A DNA stretch of 64,000 nt from UBA1431 sp049324235 (GTDB taxonomy: Bacteria > Bacillota > Clostridia > Christensenellales > UBA1431), in assembly GCA_049324235.1 (NCBI GenBank), contig JBMOLJ010000062.1, forward strand, positions 4,682 through 68,681, given 5' to 3'. The position numbers and the translations under genes were made by a program. Shown here one piece after another: positions 42,910 to 51,933 of the stretch; within the stretch, counting starts at the first letter, position 1; each line of letters opens with the position of its first letter. The notes under the pieces were generated by a model. That model ran no database searches, had not been told where the DNA came from, and saw only the letters and a program-made list of their open reading frames with translations.

Positions 42910-43989
42910 CTATCTGAACCTTCCTTTAAAGTCCGAGGTAGCGCATTTAGTCAAAGGCAGCTTTACGCTTGTTCCTTCAAATGCCGACTTGTAAATCGCC
43001 AGCACAAGCTCCAGCGCGCGCCGCCCGTCTTCGGCCGTAATATACGGCTCCCTGCCGTTTTCGAGCGCGCCGATCACATCGGCGTACAGGGGGTTGTGGG
43101 CATAACCGGGCACATTTGGCGGATTCTCGTGATATTTTGCCTTTATTTCGTCAGGGTCGTCCAGCCCGTCGGCAAAACGCCATTCCTCGATGATGTTCAC
43201 CGATTTGCCGCTGGCCTTGACCGTGCCCTTCTCCCCGAATATATACAGGGTTTCTTCCAGGTTCCTCGGATACACATTCGTAGTACCCTCAATCAAACCA
43301 TAGCTGCCGTTTGCGAATTTTATCATTGCAATCCCCAGATCTTCCGATTCGATATATTCGTGGTTCAAATTGTCCACAATACCCGTCACTTCCGTGATCT
43401 CGTTCCCCATCATCCAACGCAGAAGGTCGATATTGTGGATGCACTGGTTCATCAGAGCGCCGCCGTCATGCTCCCAGGTCCCGCGCCAGGGCGCCTGCGT
43501 GTAATACTGCGGGCCGCGGTTCCACCGGATATTGGCAACCCCGTGGAACAGCCTGCCGAAGCGTCCCGCTTCGATTGCTTCCCTGATTTTTTGTATGGAC
43601 CTGTTAAAGCGGTTCTGGTGGCAGGCGCAGACCTTGACCCGCTTTTCCTTTGCCCTTGCGATAATCGCGTCGGCATCTTCTAATGACAGGGCGAGTGGCT
43701 TTTCAACGATCACGCTGCAGCCTCTTTCAATACAGTCCAGAGCGATTCTTGCGTGGCTCCCGCTCGATGTCGCAACGGTCACAAGGTCGATTTGCTCATG
43801 ATCAAACATCACATTGTAATCATGATACGTTTTTACCCGGCCTGTCAAATCGAATCTGTTAAGCTTATCCTCAATGTTGGCCGGGGAAATATCGCATAAG
43901 GCAACCAGGTCCAAGCGGTTGTCCAGTGCAGCGGCTATATGATTGACCGATATATTCCCGCATCCGATGATGGCAAGTTTTATACGCAT
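42910..43989 (-). CDS. Gfo/Idh/MocA oxidoreductase (WbpB type, 3-dehydrogenase)
   Basis: A 359-residue NAD-dependent sugar-nucleotide oxidoreductase. The Rossmann start is AIIGCGNISVNHIAAA, the conserved EKPLAL near 97 and the GGALMNQCIHNIDLLRWMMG active-site His region near 180 place it in Gfo/Idh. By operon position it is the UDP-GlcNAcA 3-dehydrogenase (WbpB/WlbA) supplying the keto substrate for the aminotransferase. Stop and next start touch. Confidence 0.9.
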   Translation of the reverse strand: MRIKLAIIGCGNISVNHIAAALDNRLDLVALCDISPANIEDKLNRFDLTGRVKTYHDYNVMFDHEQIDLVTVATSSGSHARIALDCIERGCSVIVEKPLALSLEDADAIIARAKEKRVKVCACHQNRFNRSIQKIREAIEAGRFGRLFHGVANIRWNRGPQYYTQAPWRGTWEHDGGALMNQCIHNIDLLRWMMGNEITEVTGIVDNLNHEYIESEDLGIAMIKFANGSYGLIEGTTNVYPRNLEETLYIFGEKGTVKASGKSVNIIEEWRFADGLDDPDEIKAKYHENPPNVPGYAHNPLYADVIGALENGREPYITAEDGRRALELVLAIYKSAFEGTSVKLPLTKCATSDFKGRFR

Positions 43990-44001
43990 TGCTTCCCCCT
44001 T

Positions 44002-45309
44002 TTACAACAGCTCTATGTTCGCCTTGTTTTGAACATCTTTCATCGCATTCTTGGTATCGAGAATAACCGCCGCATGCCGCCCGACAAATTCATAATCGAT
44101 ATTCGTATGCGCGGTCGCAATAAAAACCAGGTCGGCGGATTCAAGCAGCCCGGCAGTAAGCTCGGGTTCCCCTTTCACAGTTTTCCCATGTTTGCGGTAT
44201 TCAGGAACGAACGGATCGAAATATTTGACCTCGGCCCCTGTTTTATGGAGTTCTTCAATGACCCTGAGCGCCGGGCTTTCCCTGTAATCGTCTATGTCCT
44301 GCTTATACGCTACGCCCAGAACCAGTACCGTCGATCCGTTCAGCGCCTTTTTAAAGCGGTTCAGTATCTTTGCCGCCCTCTCCACACAGTATTCCGGCAT
44401 CCTGTCGTTGATCATCATGGAAGCCTCTATCATTGACGTGTGGAAGCCATATTCACGCGCTTTCCAGGACAGATAATACGGGTCTAGCGGGATGCAATGC
44501 CCGCCAAGGCCCGGCCCGGGATAGAAGGCCTGGAAACCGTACGGCTTTGACTTTGCGGCATCGATGACCTCCCATATGTTGATTCCCATTTTATTACACA
44601 GGATCGCCAGTTCATTTACAAGGCCAATGTTGATATTCCTGTACACGTTTTCCAGTATCTTTTCCATTTCGGCAACGGACGGGCTGGATACGCGGTGTAT
44701 CGGCGCGGCCAGTATGCTCTCATACAGTGTCGCAGCTACTTCCGTGCACGCGGGCGTCACGCCGCCTACCACCTTGGGCGTGTTTTTGGTCTTGTATAAC
44801 AGGTTGCCAGGGTCAACACGCTCGGGAGAAAAGGCCAGATAAAAATCTTCACCGCACTTCAGGCCGGAGGTCTCAAGGATAGGCTTCAACAGATCCTCGG
44901 TGGTCCCCGGATATGTTGTGGATTCGAGTATGATCAGCATATCCTTATGCATATTGGGTACGATGCTTTGCGCGGAAGCCCTGACATAGCTGATATCCGG
45001 CTGCTGGTGGTCATCGAGCGGCGTCGGGACGCATATGCATACGCAGTCCGCCTGCGCTACCCTGGTAAAGTCGGTAGTGGCCGAAAGCAGCCCGGACCTT
45101 ACGATCGCTTCCAGGTCCTCGTTGACCACGTCGCCAATATAATTCCGGCCCGCATTGACCATGTCCACTTTTTCTTTCTGCACATCGAAACCGATCGTTT
45201 TATAGCCTGCCTTGGCTTTTTCCACGGCGAGCGGCAGGCCCACATAGCCCAGTCCGACCACACCGAGGGTCGCGGTTTTATCTATAATTTTTTGTTTAAG
45301 ATCACTCAT
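44002..45309 (-). CDS. UDP-N-acetylglucosamine 6-dehydrogenase (WbpA/WecC family)
   Basis: The 435-residue enzyme oxidises C6 of a UDP-N-acetylhexosamine to the uronic acid. GVVGLGYVGLPLAV is the NAD fold, ESTTYPGTTE the substrate loop, and GPGLGGHCIPLDPYYL near 265 holds the catalytic Cys. Length and the company of B, E, D and I types favour WbpA (UDP-GlcNAc) over WecC (UDP-ManNAc), though the two are hard to tell apart by eye. Its start overlaps the epimerase stop by ATGA. Confidence 0.9.
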   Translation of the reverse strand: MSDLKQKIIDKTATLGVVGLGYVGLPLAVEKAKAGYKTIGFDVQKEKVDMVNAGRNYIGDVVNEDLEAIVRSGLLSATTDFTRVAQADCVCICVPTPLDDHQQPDISYVRASAQSIVPNMHKDMLIILESTTYPGTTEDLLKPILETSGLKCGEDFYLAFSPERVDPGNLLYKTKNTPKVVGGVTPACTEVAATLYESILAAPIHRVSSPSVAEMEKILENVYRNINIGLVNELAILCNKMGINIWEVIDAAKSKPYGFQAFYPGPGLGGHCIPLDPYYLSWKAREYGFHTSMIEASMMINDRMPEYCVERAAKILNRFKKALNGSTVLVLGVAYKQDIDDYRESPALRVIEELHKTGAEVKYFDPFVPEYRKHGKTVKGEPELTAGLLESADLVFIATAHTNIDYEFVGRHAAVILDTKNAMKDVQNKANIELL

Positions 45310-46409
45310 TGTATTTCGCCTCCATCTTCGATCGCTTGGGTGATATGCTCCGCTGCATGGCCGTTACCGAACGATAACGGCTGAGAAAACTTCAGACACT
45401 CAAGCGGTCTTGCGGCCTTTTGAACAATATCCGCGGCCTCGATCCCCGCAAGCACGTTCCATCCGTCTTCAAGCGTTTCCACCCATTCCGTCTGATCCCG
45501 CAGGGTTGTACACGGTGTTTTCAGGAAATACGCTTCCTTTTGAAGCCCGCCCGAGTCGGTAAGCACCATATAGGCGTTCGCCGTAAGATACAGCATTAAT
45601 AGGTAACCCACGGGTTCAATAATGATGATATTGTCGGTTGGCGCATTAAGTGTGCCGAGCAGTTTGCGCGTGCGCGGATGAAGAGGCAGCAGCACAGGTT
45701 TATCCAGTTCTGCAAAGGCCCTGATTATCGCGGACAGTTTGTTCGTCTCATCCGTATTCTCCGCCCGATGGATGGTTGCAAGGTAATAGTTTTTTTCGCT
45801 CAGATCAGGGATGTTTCCGTTTGCGCTGCGCAATTCGTCAAGCCAGGCATTGCCCGTATAACGTTGACGCGACAGCCCTATATTGCGCAGGACAGCATCG
45901 TACATGATGTCACCGGTGTTCTGTACGCCTTTTATGACGCCTTCTTTTTTGAGATTGTCTACCGCTGTTTGGGTAGGGCAGAAGAGCAGGCTGGATATGT
46001 GGTCTGTGAGAACCCTGTTCTGTTCTTCGGGCATGCGCATATTGTAGCTTCTCAGGCCCGCCTCGATGTGGAATACGGGGATGTGGAGCTTGCTGGCGGC
46101 AAGCGCCCCGGCCAGCGTGGAATTCGTGTCGCCGTACACGAGTACGCCGTCCGGCTTTTCTTTCAGAAGCAGCTCCTCTATCTTCTCCAGCATCCGCCCG
46201 GTCTGGGCGCCGTGACTGCCTGAGCCGACGCCTAAATTGTAATCCGGCTTTGGAATCTGCAGTTCATTAAAGAATACATCGGACATATTTGTGTCATAGT
46301 GCTGCCCCGTATGCACCAGGATTTCCTCGTTCCGCTGCCTGAATACCATTGAAAACGGCGCCGCCTTGATGAACTGAGGACGGGCACCGACTACTGTCAG
46401 GATTTTCAT
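45306..46409 (-). CDS. UDP-N-acetylglucosamine 2-epimerase (WbpI/WecB family)
   Basis: A 367-residue GT-B-fold epimerase: VVGARPQFIKAAPFS, VHTGQHYDTNMSDVFF, VYGDTNSTLAGALAA, HIEAGLRSYNMRMPEEQNRVLTDHIS, ATIHRAENTD and LTDSGGLQKEA are all hallmark blocks. In this operon it probably epimerises UDP-GlcNAc3NAcA to the manno form (WbpI role), though WecB-like action on UDP-GlcNAc is possible. Four-base overlap with the dehydrogenase gene. First gene downstream of the ars insertion on this strand. Confidence 0.92.
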   Translation of the reverse strand: MKILTVVGARPQFIKAAPFSMVFRQRNEEILVHTGQHYDTNMSDVFFNELQIPKPDYNLGVGSGSHGAQTGRMLEKIEELLLKEKPDGVLVYGDTNSTLAGALAASKLHIPVFHIEAGLRSYNMRMPEEQNRVLTDHISSLLFCPTQTAVDNLKKEGVIKGVQNTGDIMYDAVLRNIGLSRQRYTGNAWLDELRSANGNIPDLSEKNYYLATIHRAENTDETNKLSAIIRAFAELDKPVLLPLHPRTRKLLGTLNAPTDNIIIIEPVGYLLMLYLTANAYMVLTDSGGLQKEAYFLKTPCTTLRDQTEWVETLEDGWNVLAGIEAADIVQKAARPLECLKFSQPLSFGNGHAAEHITQAIEDGGEIQ

Positions 46410-46450
46410 TTGTTTTCCTTTTCTCGCATTAAAGTAATATCTAAAGATAG

Positions 46451-46478
46451 ATTATACCGCATATAAAGAATTAATCAA
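46451..46478 (-). promoter_or_regulatory. Sigma-A promoter for the epimerase-to-FrhB operon
   Basis: Minus strand: TTGATT (46478-46473), a 16-base spacer and TATAAT (46456-46451), about 40 bases ahead of the epimerase ATG. It gives the distal half of the polysaccharide cluster its own start after the ars interruption. Confidence 0.7.
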
Positions 46479-46734
46479 TCATTTGTTTGGATAAGGTATC
46501 ATAAATTTGCGCAATTTAGGGCAACACCGCACAGAAGCCAAACGGAAAATATGGTAGCGTAGTTAGTTTTGGCTTTCACTAAATAGCACGAATGGGAAGA
46601 GCAGTTTTGGCAAATTCAATATCAAAAATCCGAAAAAATTTTTCGACCAGTCGGAACAAAAAACTAGAGCGATATCATTTTGCGATGCAGTTTCATATAA
46701 TAATCATAAAGCAATTATTTTTTTGGATTACATA

Positions 46735-46788
46735 TTGACATTCATCTATATGATAAATATACTGCTAACATATCGATAAATATGAATG
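46735..46788 (+). promoter_or_regulatory. arsR promoter with overlapping operator repeats
   Basis: TTGACA (46735-46740), a 17-base spacer and TATACT (46758-46763) form a near-consensus promoter. Two related blocks, ATATGATAAATAT (46748-46760) and ATATCGATAAATAT (about 46770-46783), and a flanking ACATTCAT/ATGAATGT inverted pair overlap it, as expected for ArsR/SmtB autorepression. Confidence 0.75.
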
Positions 46789-46799
46789 TGAGGTGCGCT

Positions 46800-47129
46800 G
46801 TGGACAATAAATATGTGAAGAATTCGGCAATGTTTAAGGCTTTATCCGATCCAAACCGATTAATTATTCTGGATAAAATTTCATGCTGTGAACACTGCGC
46901 TTGTACAATCTTGGAAGATCTACATATTGTACAATCAACCCTTTCTCACCATATGAAAGTATTATGTAGATCAGGTCTGGTGGATTCACGTCGTGAAGGC
47001 AAATGGATGTATTACTCATTAAATCTGGAGAATATCCAAAAAGCGATAGAGGTCTTGCATGAAATTCTATCAAAAAACGAAACGGTCAATGCTACGGATT
47101 TTCTAATTGATTCTACAAATTTGCCATAG
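46800..47129 (+). CDS. arsR: ArsR-family metalloregulatory repressor
   Basis: A 109-residue winged-helix repressor that leaves its operator on binding As(III)/Sb(III). The start helix ALSDPNRLIILDKI, DNA-binding helix VQSTLSHHMKVLCRSGLV and wing RREGKWMYYSLN are typical. Candidate metal thiols are Cys29, Cys30, Cys33 and Cys35 in CCEHCAC, ahead of the ILEDL helix. The GTG at 46800 follows GAGGTG; an ATG at 46782 would sit in the operator. Confidence 0.9.
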   Translation: MDNKYVKNSAMFKALSDPNRLIILDKISCCEHCACTILEDLHIVQSTLSHHMKVLCRSGLVDSRREGKWMYYSLNLENIQKAIEVLHEILSKNETVNATDFLIDSTNLP

Positions 47130-47159
47130 CGTTCACAAAATTAAAAGGAGCTGCTGTAA

Positions 47160-47462
47160 GTGAAAAAAGTTGAAGTATTCGATCCAGCTATATGCTGTAG
47201 CCCGGCCATCAACCCCGAGGAATTAAGGTTTACTGCTCTCGTCAGAACGCTCGAGGAAAAGGGGATGGAGATTATTCGTTATAATTCATCCCGGGAGCCG
47301 CAGGTTTATATGGAAAACGAAGCCATAATGAGCCTATTGCAAACAGAGGGTATGGACGCATTGCCCGCAACCCTAGTTGATGGCAAGGTCTTCAAGACAA
47401 AAGAATATCCGTCAAATGAGGAACTGTCCGTACTGCTTGGCGTCACCCTTCCGACGAAGTGA
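47160..47462 (+). CDS. arsD: ArsD arsenic metallochaperone
   Basis: A 100-residue thioredoxin-fold protein that hands As(III) to ArsA. It has the N-terminal EVFDPAICCSP with Cys12-Cys13 and the ALPATLVDGKV strand. The third cysteine of the classical Cys12/13/18 site is absent (Asn at 18), so metal binding may use only two thiols. GTG start after GGAGC; follows arsR by 30 bases. Confidence 0.9.
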   Translation: MKKVEVFDPAICCSPAINPEELRFTALVRTLEEKGMEIIRYNSSREPQVYMENEAIMSLLQTEGMDALPATLVDGKVFKTKEYPSNEELSVLLGVTLPTK

Positions 47463-47500
47463 CCGCTGGCTTAAGTAAAATACAGTCAGGAGCTATAAAA

Positions 47501-49234
47501 ATGTATAATACGTTCGACCTTGATACAATAAACCTAACCAAATATATGTTTTTTACTGGAAAAGGCGGAGTTGGGAAAACATCGATCGCTTGTGCCGTTT
47601 CCGTCAACTTAGTTGATAAAGGAAAAAAAGTCTTACTTATCAGCACTGACCCAGCATCCAATCTTCAGGATGTTTTCAACACCGAACTTGACGGAAAAGG
47701 CGTACCGATTGCGGGCGCGGATGGACTTATCGTAGCGAACTTGAATCCCGAAGAAACAGCAAGAGAATATAGAGAGTCGATAATTAATCCTTACAGGGGG
47801 AAATTCACGGATGCTGTGATCTCCAACATGGAGGAACAGCTTTCGGGCTCCTGCACCGTTGAAATCGCAGCTTTTGACCAGTTTTCCAACTTTATTGCAA
47901 ACAAAGAATTGTCCGAAAAGTATGATCATATTATTTTTGACACTGCCCCAACAGGCCATACCTTAAGATTCCTTCAGCTTCCGTCAGCTTGGAGCAATTA
48001 TATCAACGAAAGCTCTCATGGCATGACAAAAATTGGCCAGCTGTCCGGACTAGGCCACAAAAAGAATGTTTATGAAAATGTGGTTAAGAATTTAGCAGAC
48101 CCCAAAAAGACTACGCTCATTTTAGTATCGCGTCCTGAGAAAACACCACTTTTAGAGGCCGAACGCTCCAGTGGAGAACTTTCGGATTTAGGGATACACA
48201 ACCAGCTCCTCATTATCAACGGCGTTTTAAATGAAACAACCGATCAAATATCTGAGCAACTGTTCAAAAAGCAACGGGAAGCTTTAGCAAATATGCCGGC
48301 AAGGATAAAAATGCTTCGCACCTATACGCTACCGCTCCGTTCGTATAGCATTCAAGGGCTTGAAAAGATACGAGCCTTTTTTAAAGAAGATGTGTATCGT
48401 TTATCGGGTGATAATGATATAAAGATCAATATTCCAAGCCTGAAAGCGCTCATTCAAGATATCCGGGAATCAGGAAAAAAGGTAGTATTTGTAATGGGGA
48501 AAGGGGGCGTAGGAAAGACCACCATCGCTGCCTCCGTCGCTTATTCTCTTGCCAAAAATGGTGTTAAAGTGCATTTGACGTCAACCGACCCGGCGAATCA
48601 TCTTGAATATTTTATTAACAGCACCCCAAACATCACATTAAGCAAAATCGATGAAAAAGAAGAACTCGAAAAGTACAAAGCGGAAATATTGAACAGGGCC
48701 AGTGAAACCATGAGCGCTAATGATCTTGCCTATATAGAAGAAGACCTCAGAGCTCCTTGCACACAGGAAATTGCCGTTTTCAGAGCCTTTGCAGAAATTG
48801 TTGACAAAGCCGAGAACGAAGTGGTGATCATTGATACTGCTCCGACAGGGCACACCTTGCTTTTGCTCGATTCAACGCAGAGTTACCACAGAGAGGTTCA
48901 GCGCACCAAAGGCGAAATGCCGCTATCCGTGCAAAAGCTGCTTCCCAGACTGAGAGATGAAAAACAAACGGAGGTTGTCATTGTAACGCTACCCGAGGCA
49001 ACCCCTGTTTATGAAGCTTGCCGTCTTCGTGAAGATTTACAAAGAGCAGGTATCAACAATAAATGGTGGGTGATCAATCAAAGCTTATCCATGGCTAATA
49101 CGGAAGACGGCGTTCTCTGTGCCCGCTCTCAGGCAGAAGCCCAATGGATAGAAAAAGTTCAGGAAATCAGCAATAACCATTATGCTGCAATCCCATGGCT
49201 TCACGATTCTTCTATACAAAACATTTGTGAGTGA
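47501..49234 (+). CDS. arsA: ArsA arsenite-pump ATPase
   Basis: A 577-residue tandem ATPase with two homologous halves: P-loops GKGGVGKTS (20-28) and GKGGVGKTT (near 334), each followed by an STDPAxN block and a DTAPTGHTL signal sequence. Metal-site cysteines lie in GSCTVEIA and APCTQEIA. ArsA powers the membrane pump ArsB or Acr3; neither is in the window. The ATG at 47501 follows CAGGAG. Confidence 0.95.
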   Translation: MYNTFDLDTINLTKYMFFTGKGGVGKTSIACAVSVNLVDKGKKVLLISTDPASNLQDVFNTELDGKGVPIAGADGLIVANLNPEETAREYRESIINPYRGKFTDAVISNMEEQLSGSCTVEIAAFDQFSNFIANKELSEKYDHIIFDTAPTGHTLRFLQLPSAWSNYINESSHGMTKIGQLSGLGHKKNVYENVVKNLADPKKTTLILVSRPEKTPLLEAERSSGELSDLGIHNQLLIINGVLNETTDQISEQLFKKQREALANMPARIKMLRTYTLPLRSYSIQGLEKIRAFFKEDVYRLSGDNDIKINIPSLKALIQDIRESGKKVVFVMGKGGVGKTTIAASVAYSLAKNGVKVHLTSTDPANHLEYFINSTPNITLSKIDEKEELEKYKAEILNRASETMSANDLAYIEEDLRAPCTQEIAVFRAFAEIVDKAENEVVIIDTAPTGHTLLLLDSTQSYHREVQRTKGEMPLSVQKLLPRLRDEKQTEVVIVTLPEATPVYEACRLREDLQRAGINNKWWVINQSLSMANTEDGVLCARSQAEAQWIEKVQEISNNHYAAIPWLHDSSIQNICE

Positions 49235-49547
49235 TGATGAATCTTTCATCAATAAAAGATCAATCCCGGTTTGAGTATAAAACTGGGATTGATCTTTTTT
49301 TAGGCTTTAACAAAACTTACAGTCTTCCGTCTTAGACCGTGTCACGAGAAGTTCGCAATTTGGGGGAATCCGAAAATGAATCAAGCTGCTTTTTGCAGCA
49401 GTACCTGAAGGGCTTGCGGACTGAGATACGCGCGTGAGGCTGACCCTAGTCCTCGGCATATTCTAGGAGGTATGTCGTTACCAGCCGCAAGTATGAATCC
49501 GGACTCGGAAAGATTCCGACAACACTCGTTCTGCGGGGAGGTATCCC
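49235..49547. other. 313-base intergenic region right of arsA, with structured RNA-like DNA
   Basis: Contains the arsA terminator (49255-49302) and a hairpin-rich block (49385-49548) described below. No ORF of note. Confidence 0.6.
49255..49302 (+). terminator. arsA terminator
   Basis: AAAGATCAATCCC with inner GTTT pairs with AAAC and GGGATTGATCTTT, followed by a T run. Strong intrinsic terminator. Confidence 0.9.
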
Positions 49548-49548
49548 C
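49385..49548. ncRNA. Candidate structured RNA or mobile-element end
   Basis: Consecutive pairings: GCTGC/GCAGC (49385-49399); an outer helix CTTGCGG (49413-49419) with CCGCAAG (49485-49491) enclosing CCTAG/CTAGG (49445-49467); TCGGA/TCCGA (49505-49519); GGGG/CCCC (49535-49548). The nested arrangement looks like a folded RNA such as a transposon-associated guide RNA scaffold or an intron fragment. No class is recognised with confidence and no transposase is beside it. Confidence 0.35.
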
Positions 49549-50759
49549 TAAAAATCTTCCCTCAAAGCATTAACCGCATCAACTTCCGCCTTCATTCTTT
49601 CTTCCCAGCTCCAAAAGTTCCGTTTTGCATATTCCTTTGCGTTTTCCCCCAGCATGTTTTTCAGCTTTTTGTCCGTCAATAAACGGACAATTGCCGATGA
49701 AACATCGAACGGCTCCTGCTTGAGTAATATACCGTTTACTTCATTTTCAATCACCTTATACGTCTCGCCGATATTAAGCGTTATAATCGCCTTTCCGTAT
49801 CGCATAGCTTCCATCAACGGATTCCCAAGATTACTCAGATCGTATAATGAAAGAAATATGTCCGCACAGCTGTAATATTTCCACACGTCTTTTTGCTCAA
49901 CAGGGCCCGTAAATATTACGCTGTCCTGAACGCCCGTCTTTTCCGCAAGGCTCTTCAGATTTTCATATTCCTCGCCGCCGCCGACTATTACCAGCTTACA
50001 ATCAGGAAAACGCTTCAATACATCCGGCATAGCATTAATGGCGCGGTCAACCCTTTTCCAATTTTGGAGCCTTGACACAGTCAGCAACACCGGTGCTGTC
50101 CGGGATATTTCGAGTTGATCGCGGACGGCGTTCCTTGTATCAAAAAAGCTTTCGTTTAGGGGTATGTCCTGACCGTTCTTCCAGAAAAATATCTTTTCGG
50201 TCTTGTTGCCCAGACGTTGTAATACCTTGTCCCCTTCCGTACCATCATCGGTCATAATGATCATATCGCTTTTTAGTTCCAAAGCCTTATAGTGGTTGAA
50301 CTTCCGAATCCGCTGAAGCCTTGTGTCCTTAAAGTCTTTGAGTATCGTACCCTGAAACCTCGTTATCAATGGCAGATGATATTTGCTGCTCAGCTTTTTA
50401 CCCGGCATAACGGCATCGACCTCGTAGGCGTAAAGAACGCACCCGCCTTTATTTTCATTAATAATTTTTGCTGCCGTTTTATAAAAACGGCTTGTTAAAA
50501 CGGGTGATGCAATAAACCTTGCAAAGAAGCGAACTTTTGGTATTCTATTGAAAAAGTCGAATACAGTGTGATTAAATTTGACCATGCTGCATCCGGCAAC
50601 GTTATAAGTCTTCCTGTACCTGCTGAATGGCTGAATCAGCGTAACATCCCAGCCATTATCAACATAGGCCTTCACTGTATTGTAAAACGATGGCGCCCCT
50701 TTCCCCTCGCCTATGGACCATAAATCCAGATTTGACATCATTATCATTCTTTTATCCAT
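49548..50759 (-). CDS. GT4-type glycosyltransferase
   Basis: The 403-residue GT-B enzyme shows the retaining family 4 blocks: LTVSRLQNWKRVDRAINAM near 210, LVIVGGGEEYENLK, VIFTGPVEQKDVWKYYSCADIFLSLYDLSNLGNPLMEAMRYGKAII (near 275-330, with the E-x7-E-like region). It adds a sugar to the lipid-linked repeat. The ATG at 50759 follows GGAG. Donor unknown. It is the last gene before the ars insertion. Confidence 0.87.
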   Translation of the reverse strand: MDKRMIMMSNLDLWSIGEGKGAPSFYNTVKAYVDNGWDVTLIQPFSRYRKTYNVAGCSMVKFNHTVFDFFNRIPKVRFFARFIASPVLTSRFYKTAAKIINENKGGCVLYAYEVDAVMPGKKLSSKYHLPLITRFQGTILKDFKDTRLQRIRKFNHYKALELKSDMIIMTDDGTEGDKVLQRLGNKTEKIFFWKNGQDIPLNESFFDTRNAVRDQLEISRTAPVLLTVSRLQNWKRVDRAINAMPDVLKRFPDCKLVIVGGGEEYENLKSLAEKTGVQDSVIFTGPVEQKDVWKYYSCADIFLSLYDLSNLGNPLMEAMRYGKAIITLNIGETYKVIENEVNGILLKQEPFDVSSAIVRLLTDKKLKNMLGENAKEYAKRNFWSWEERMKAEVDAVNALREDF

Positions 50760-50790
50760 ATTTAATACTCCGGTTGACAAGCATAATAAG

Positions 50791-51933
50791 CTAGCATTTT
50801 TTGATAAGTTCGATCTCTCTTTTTATCACGACAGCAACCCCACACTTGTTGTGGATGAAATCGGAGGCCTTCTTTGAATATTCCAGGAACTTTTCGGGGT
50901 TATTATACAGGTCTTCAACGGCCTCGGCAAGATCCATGTAATTATCGGCCAAGTATCCGCATGAATCCGGTACGTATTCAGGGATAGCCGAGTTGTTTGA
51001 GGATATGGGCACCAGGCCGCTGCTCATGCCCTCGCATGTGGAAATGCCATGCGTATCCTGATAGGAGGGCATCAGCATGACGCCGTTTTGTGCATGCAAT
51101 TCAACGATTTCACTATGGCTGAAGAACCTTCTTTGCAGCTGTACGTTCGGGTATTGTTTCAACGGCTTAACCGTACTTTTCCAAAGCCTGCCGTCACCAC
51201 AAAACGTAAACTTCAGCTCATTAAAAAACGGTTTTTTCGCAAGTTCCTGAATCGCTTTAACAGTTAAGTCATTGGCATATTTCTTTGATTCAAACGACCG
51301 TATGGTCAATATCCTTAGTCTGTCGTCCTCTTTTTTCTGCCGATAGGGAAATACCTTTTCATCAATGATATTAGGGATCACGCTGTAATGCTTTATCTTG
51401 CCTATGGAATGAATGTCCCTCTCCGCAACGCTTTTGAGCCAGTCTGATACGAACACGCAATGGATAGTATCGCCGTGTTTCTTGATGGCCCGATGCAAAA
51501 AAACCCTTTGCAATGTGTTGAGCAACGTATAGCCCGCAAATTTGATTACGTTTTTAAATCGCAAATTATACAGTCTCCTGTGCCAGGCAATGATATCGAC
51601 ACCGTGGAACCATATGATAAGGGGTGTTTTGGGTGCCGCTTTGATTACGGCCGAAACGACCCTTTTCAGACCGTAATGAATGAGTATCTTCTCATATTTT
51701 TCTTTTTTTATTCTCTCCGCAAGCTCTTTTACGTTTCCCTGTTCTACGCTCACCGCCTCATAAACATATTTCGCACCATGCCTTCGCCTCGCAAAGGGTT
51801 TCCTGTCAACCGAAAAAACTTCCACGTTCAGGCCTTCCGCAATGTAGTTCCTTACTCTGGCATGTACGAAAGCGTTGCTGTATTTATGCGTACCGCTGGG
51901 GTAACCCGGCGTGACGACCAGATATTTTTTCAT
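50791..51933 (-). CDS. GT4-type glycosyltransferase
   Basis: A 380-residue glycosyltransferase with ILTIRSFESKKYANDLTVKAI, a KFTFCGDGRLWKS-type strand, and the C-terminal donor site VMLMPSYQDTHGISTCEGMSSGLVPISSN, where the acidic/EGMSSG block replaces the classical EAMACG. It overlaps the polymerase gene by four bases (ATGA). Donor unknown. Confidence 0.87.
   Translation of the reverse strand: MKKYLVVTPGYPSGTHKYSNAFVHARVRNYIAEGLNVEVFSVDRKPFARRRHGAKYVYEAVSVEQGNVKELAERIKKEKYEKILIHYGLKRVVSAVIKAAPKTPLIIWFHGVDIIAWHRRLYNLRFKNVIKFAGYTLLNTLQRVFLHRAIKKHGDTIHCVFVSDWLKSVAERDIHSIGKIKHYSVIPNIIDEKVFPYRQKKEDDRLRILTIRSFESKKYANDLTVKAIQELAKKPFFNELKFTFCGDGRLWKSTVKPLKQYPNVQLQRRFFSHSEIVELHAQNGVMLMPSYQDTHGISTCEGMSSGLVPISSNNSAIPEYVPDSCGYLADNYMDLAEAVEDLYNNPEKFLEYSKKASDFIHNKCGVAVVIKREIELIKKC

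Larger units (their letters stand above)
46410..46799. other. 390-base intergenic region between the epimerase gene and arsR
   Basis: Holds divergent promoters for the epimerase operon and for arsRDA. The middle, about 46505-46730, has an inverted repeat AAGCCAAAC ... GTTTTGGCTT and a TCCGA...TCGGA pair, but no gene. It is more AT-rich than the sugar operon and is probably the left edge of the inserted ars segment. Confidence 0.55.

Noticed and set aside
46510..49365. CGCAATTTAGGG and CGCAATTTGGGG as direct repeats bracketing ars
   Set aside because: A one-mismatch 12-mer in flanks of this size is expected by chance fairly often; kept only as a note, not called as a target-site duplication.
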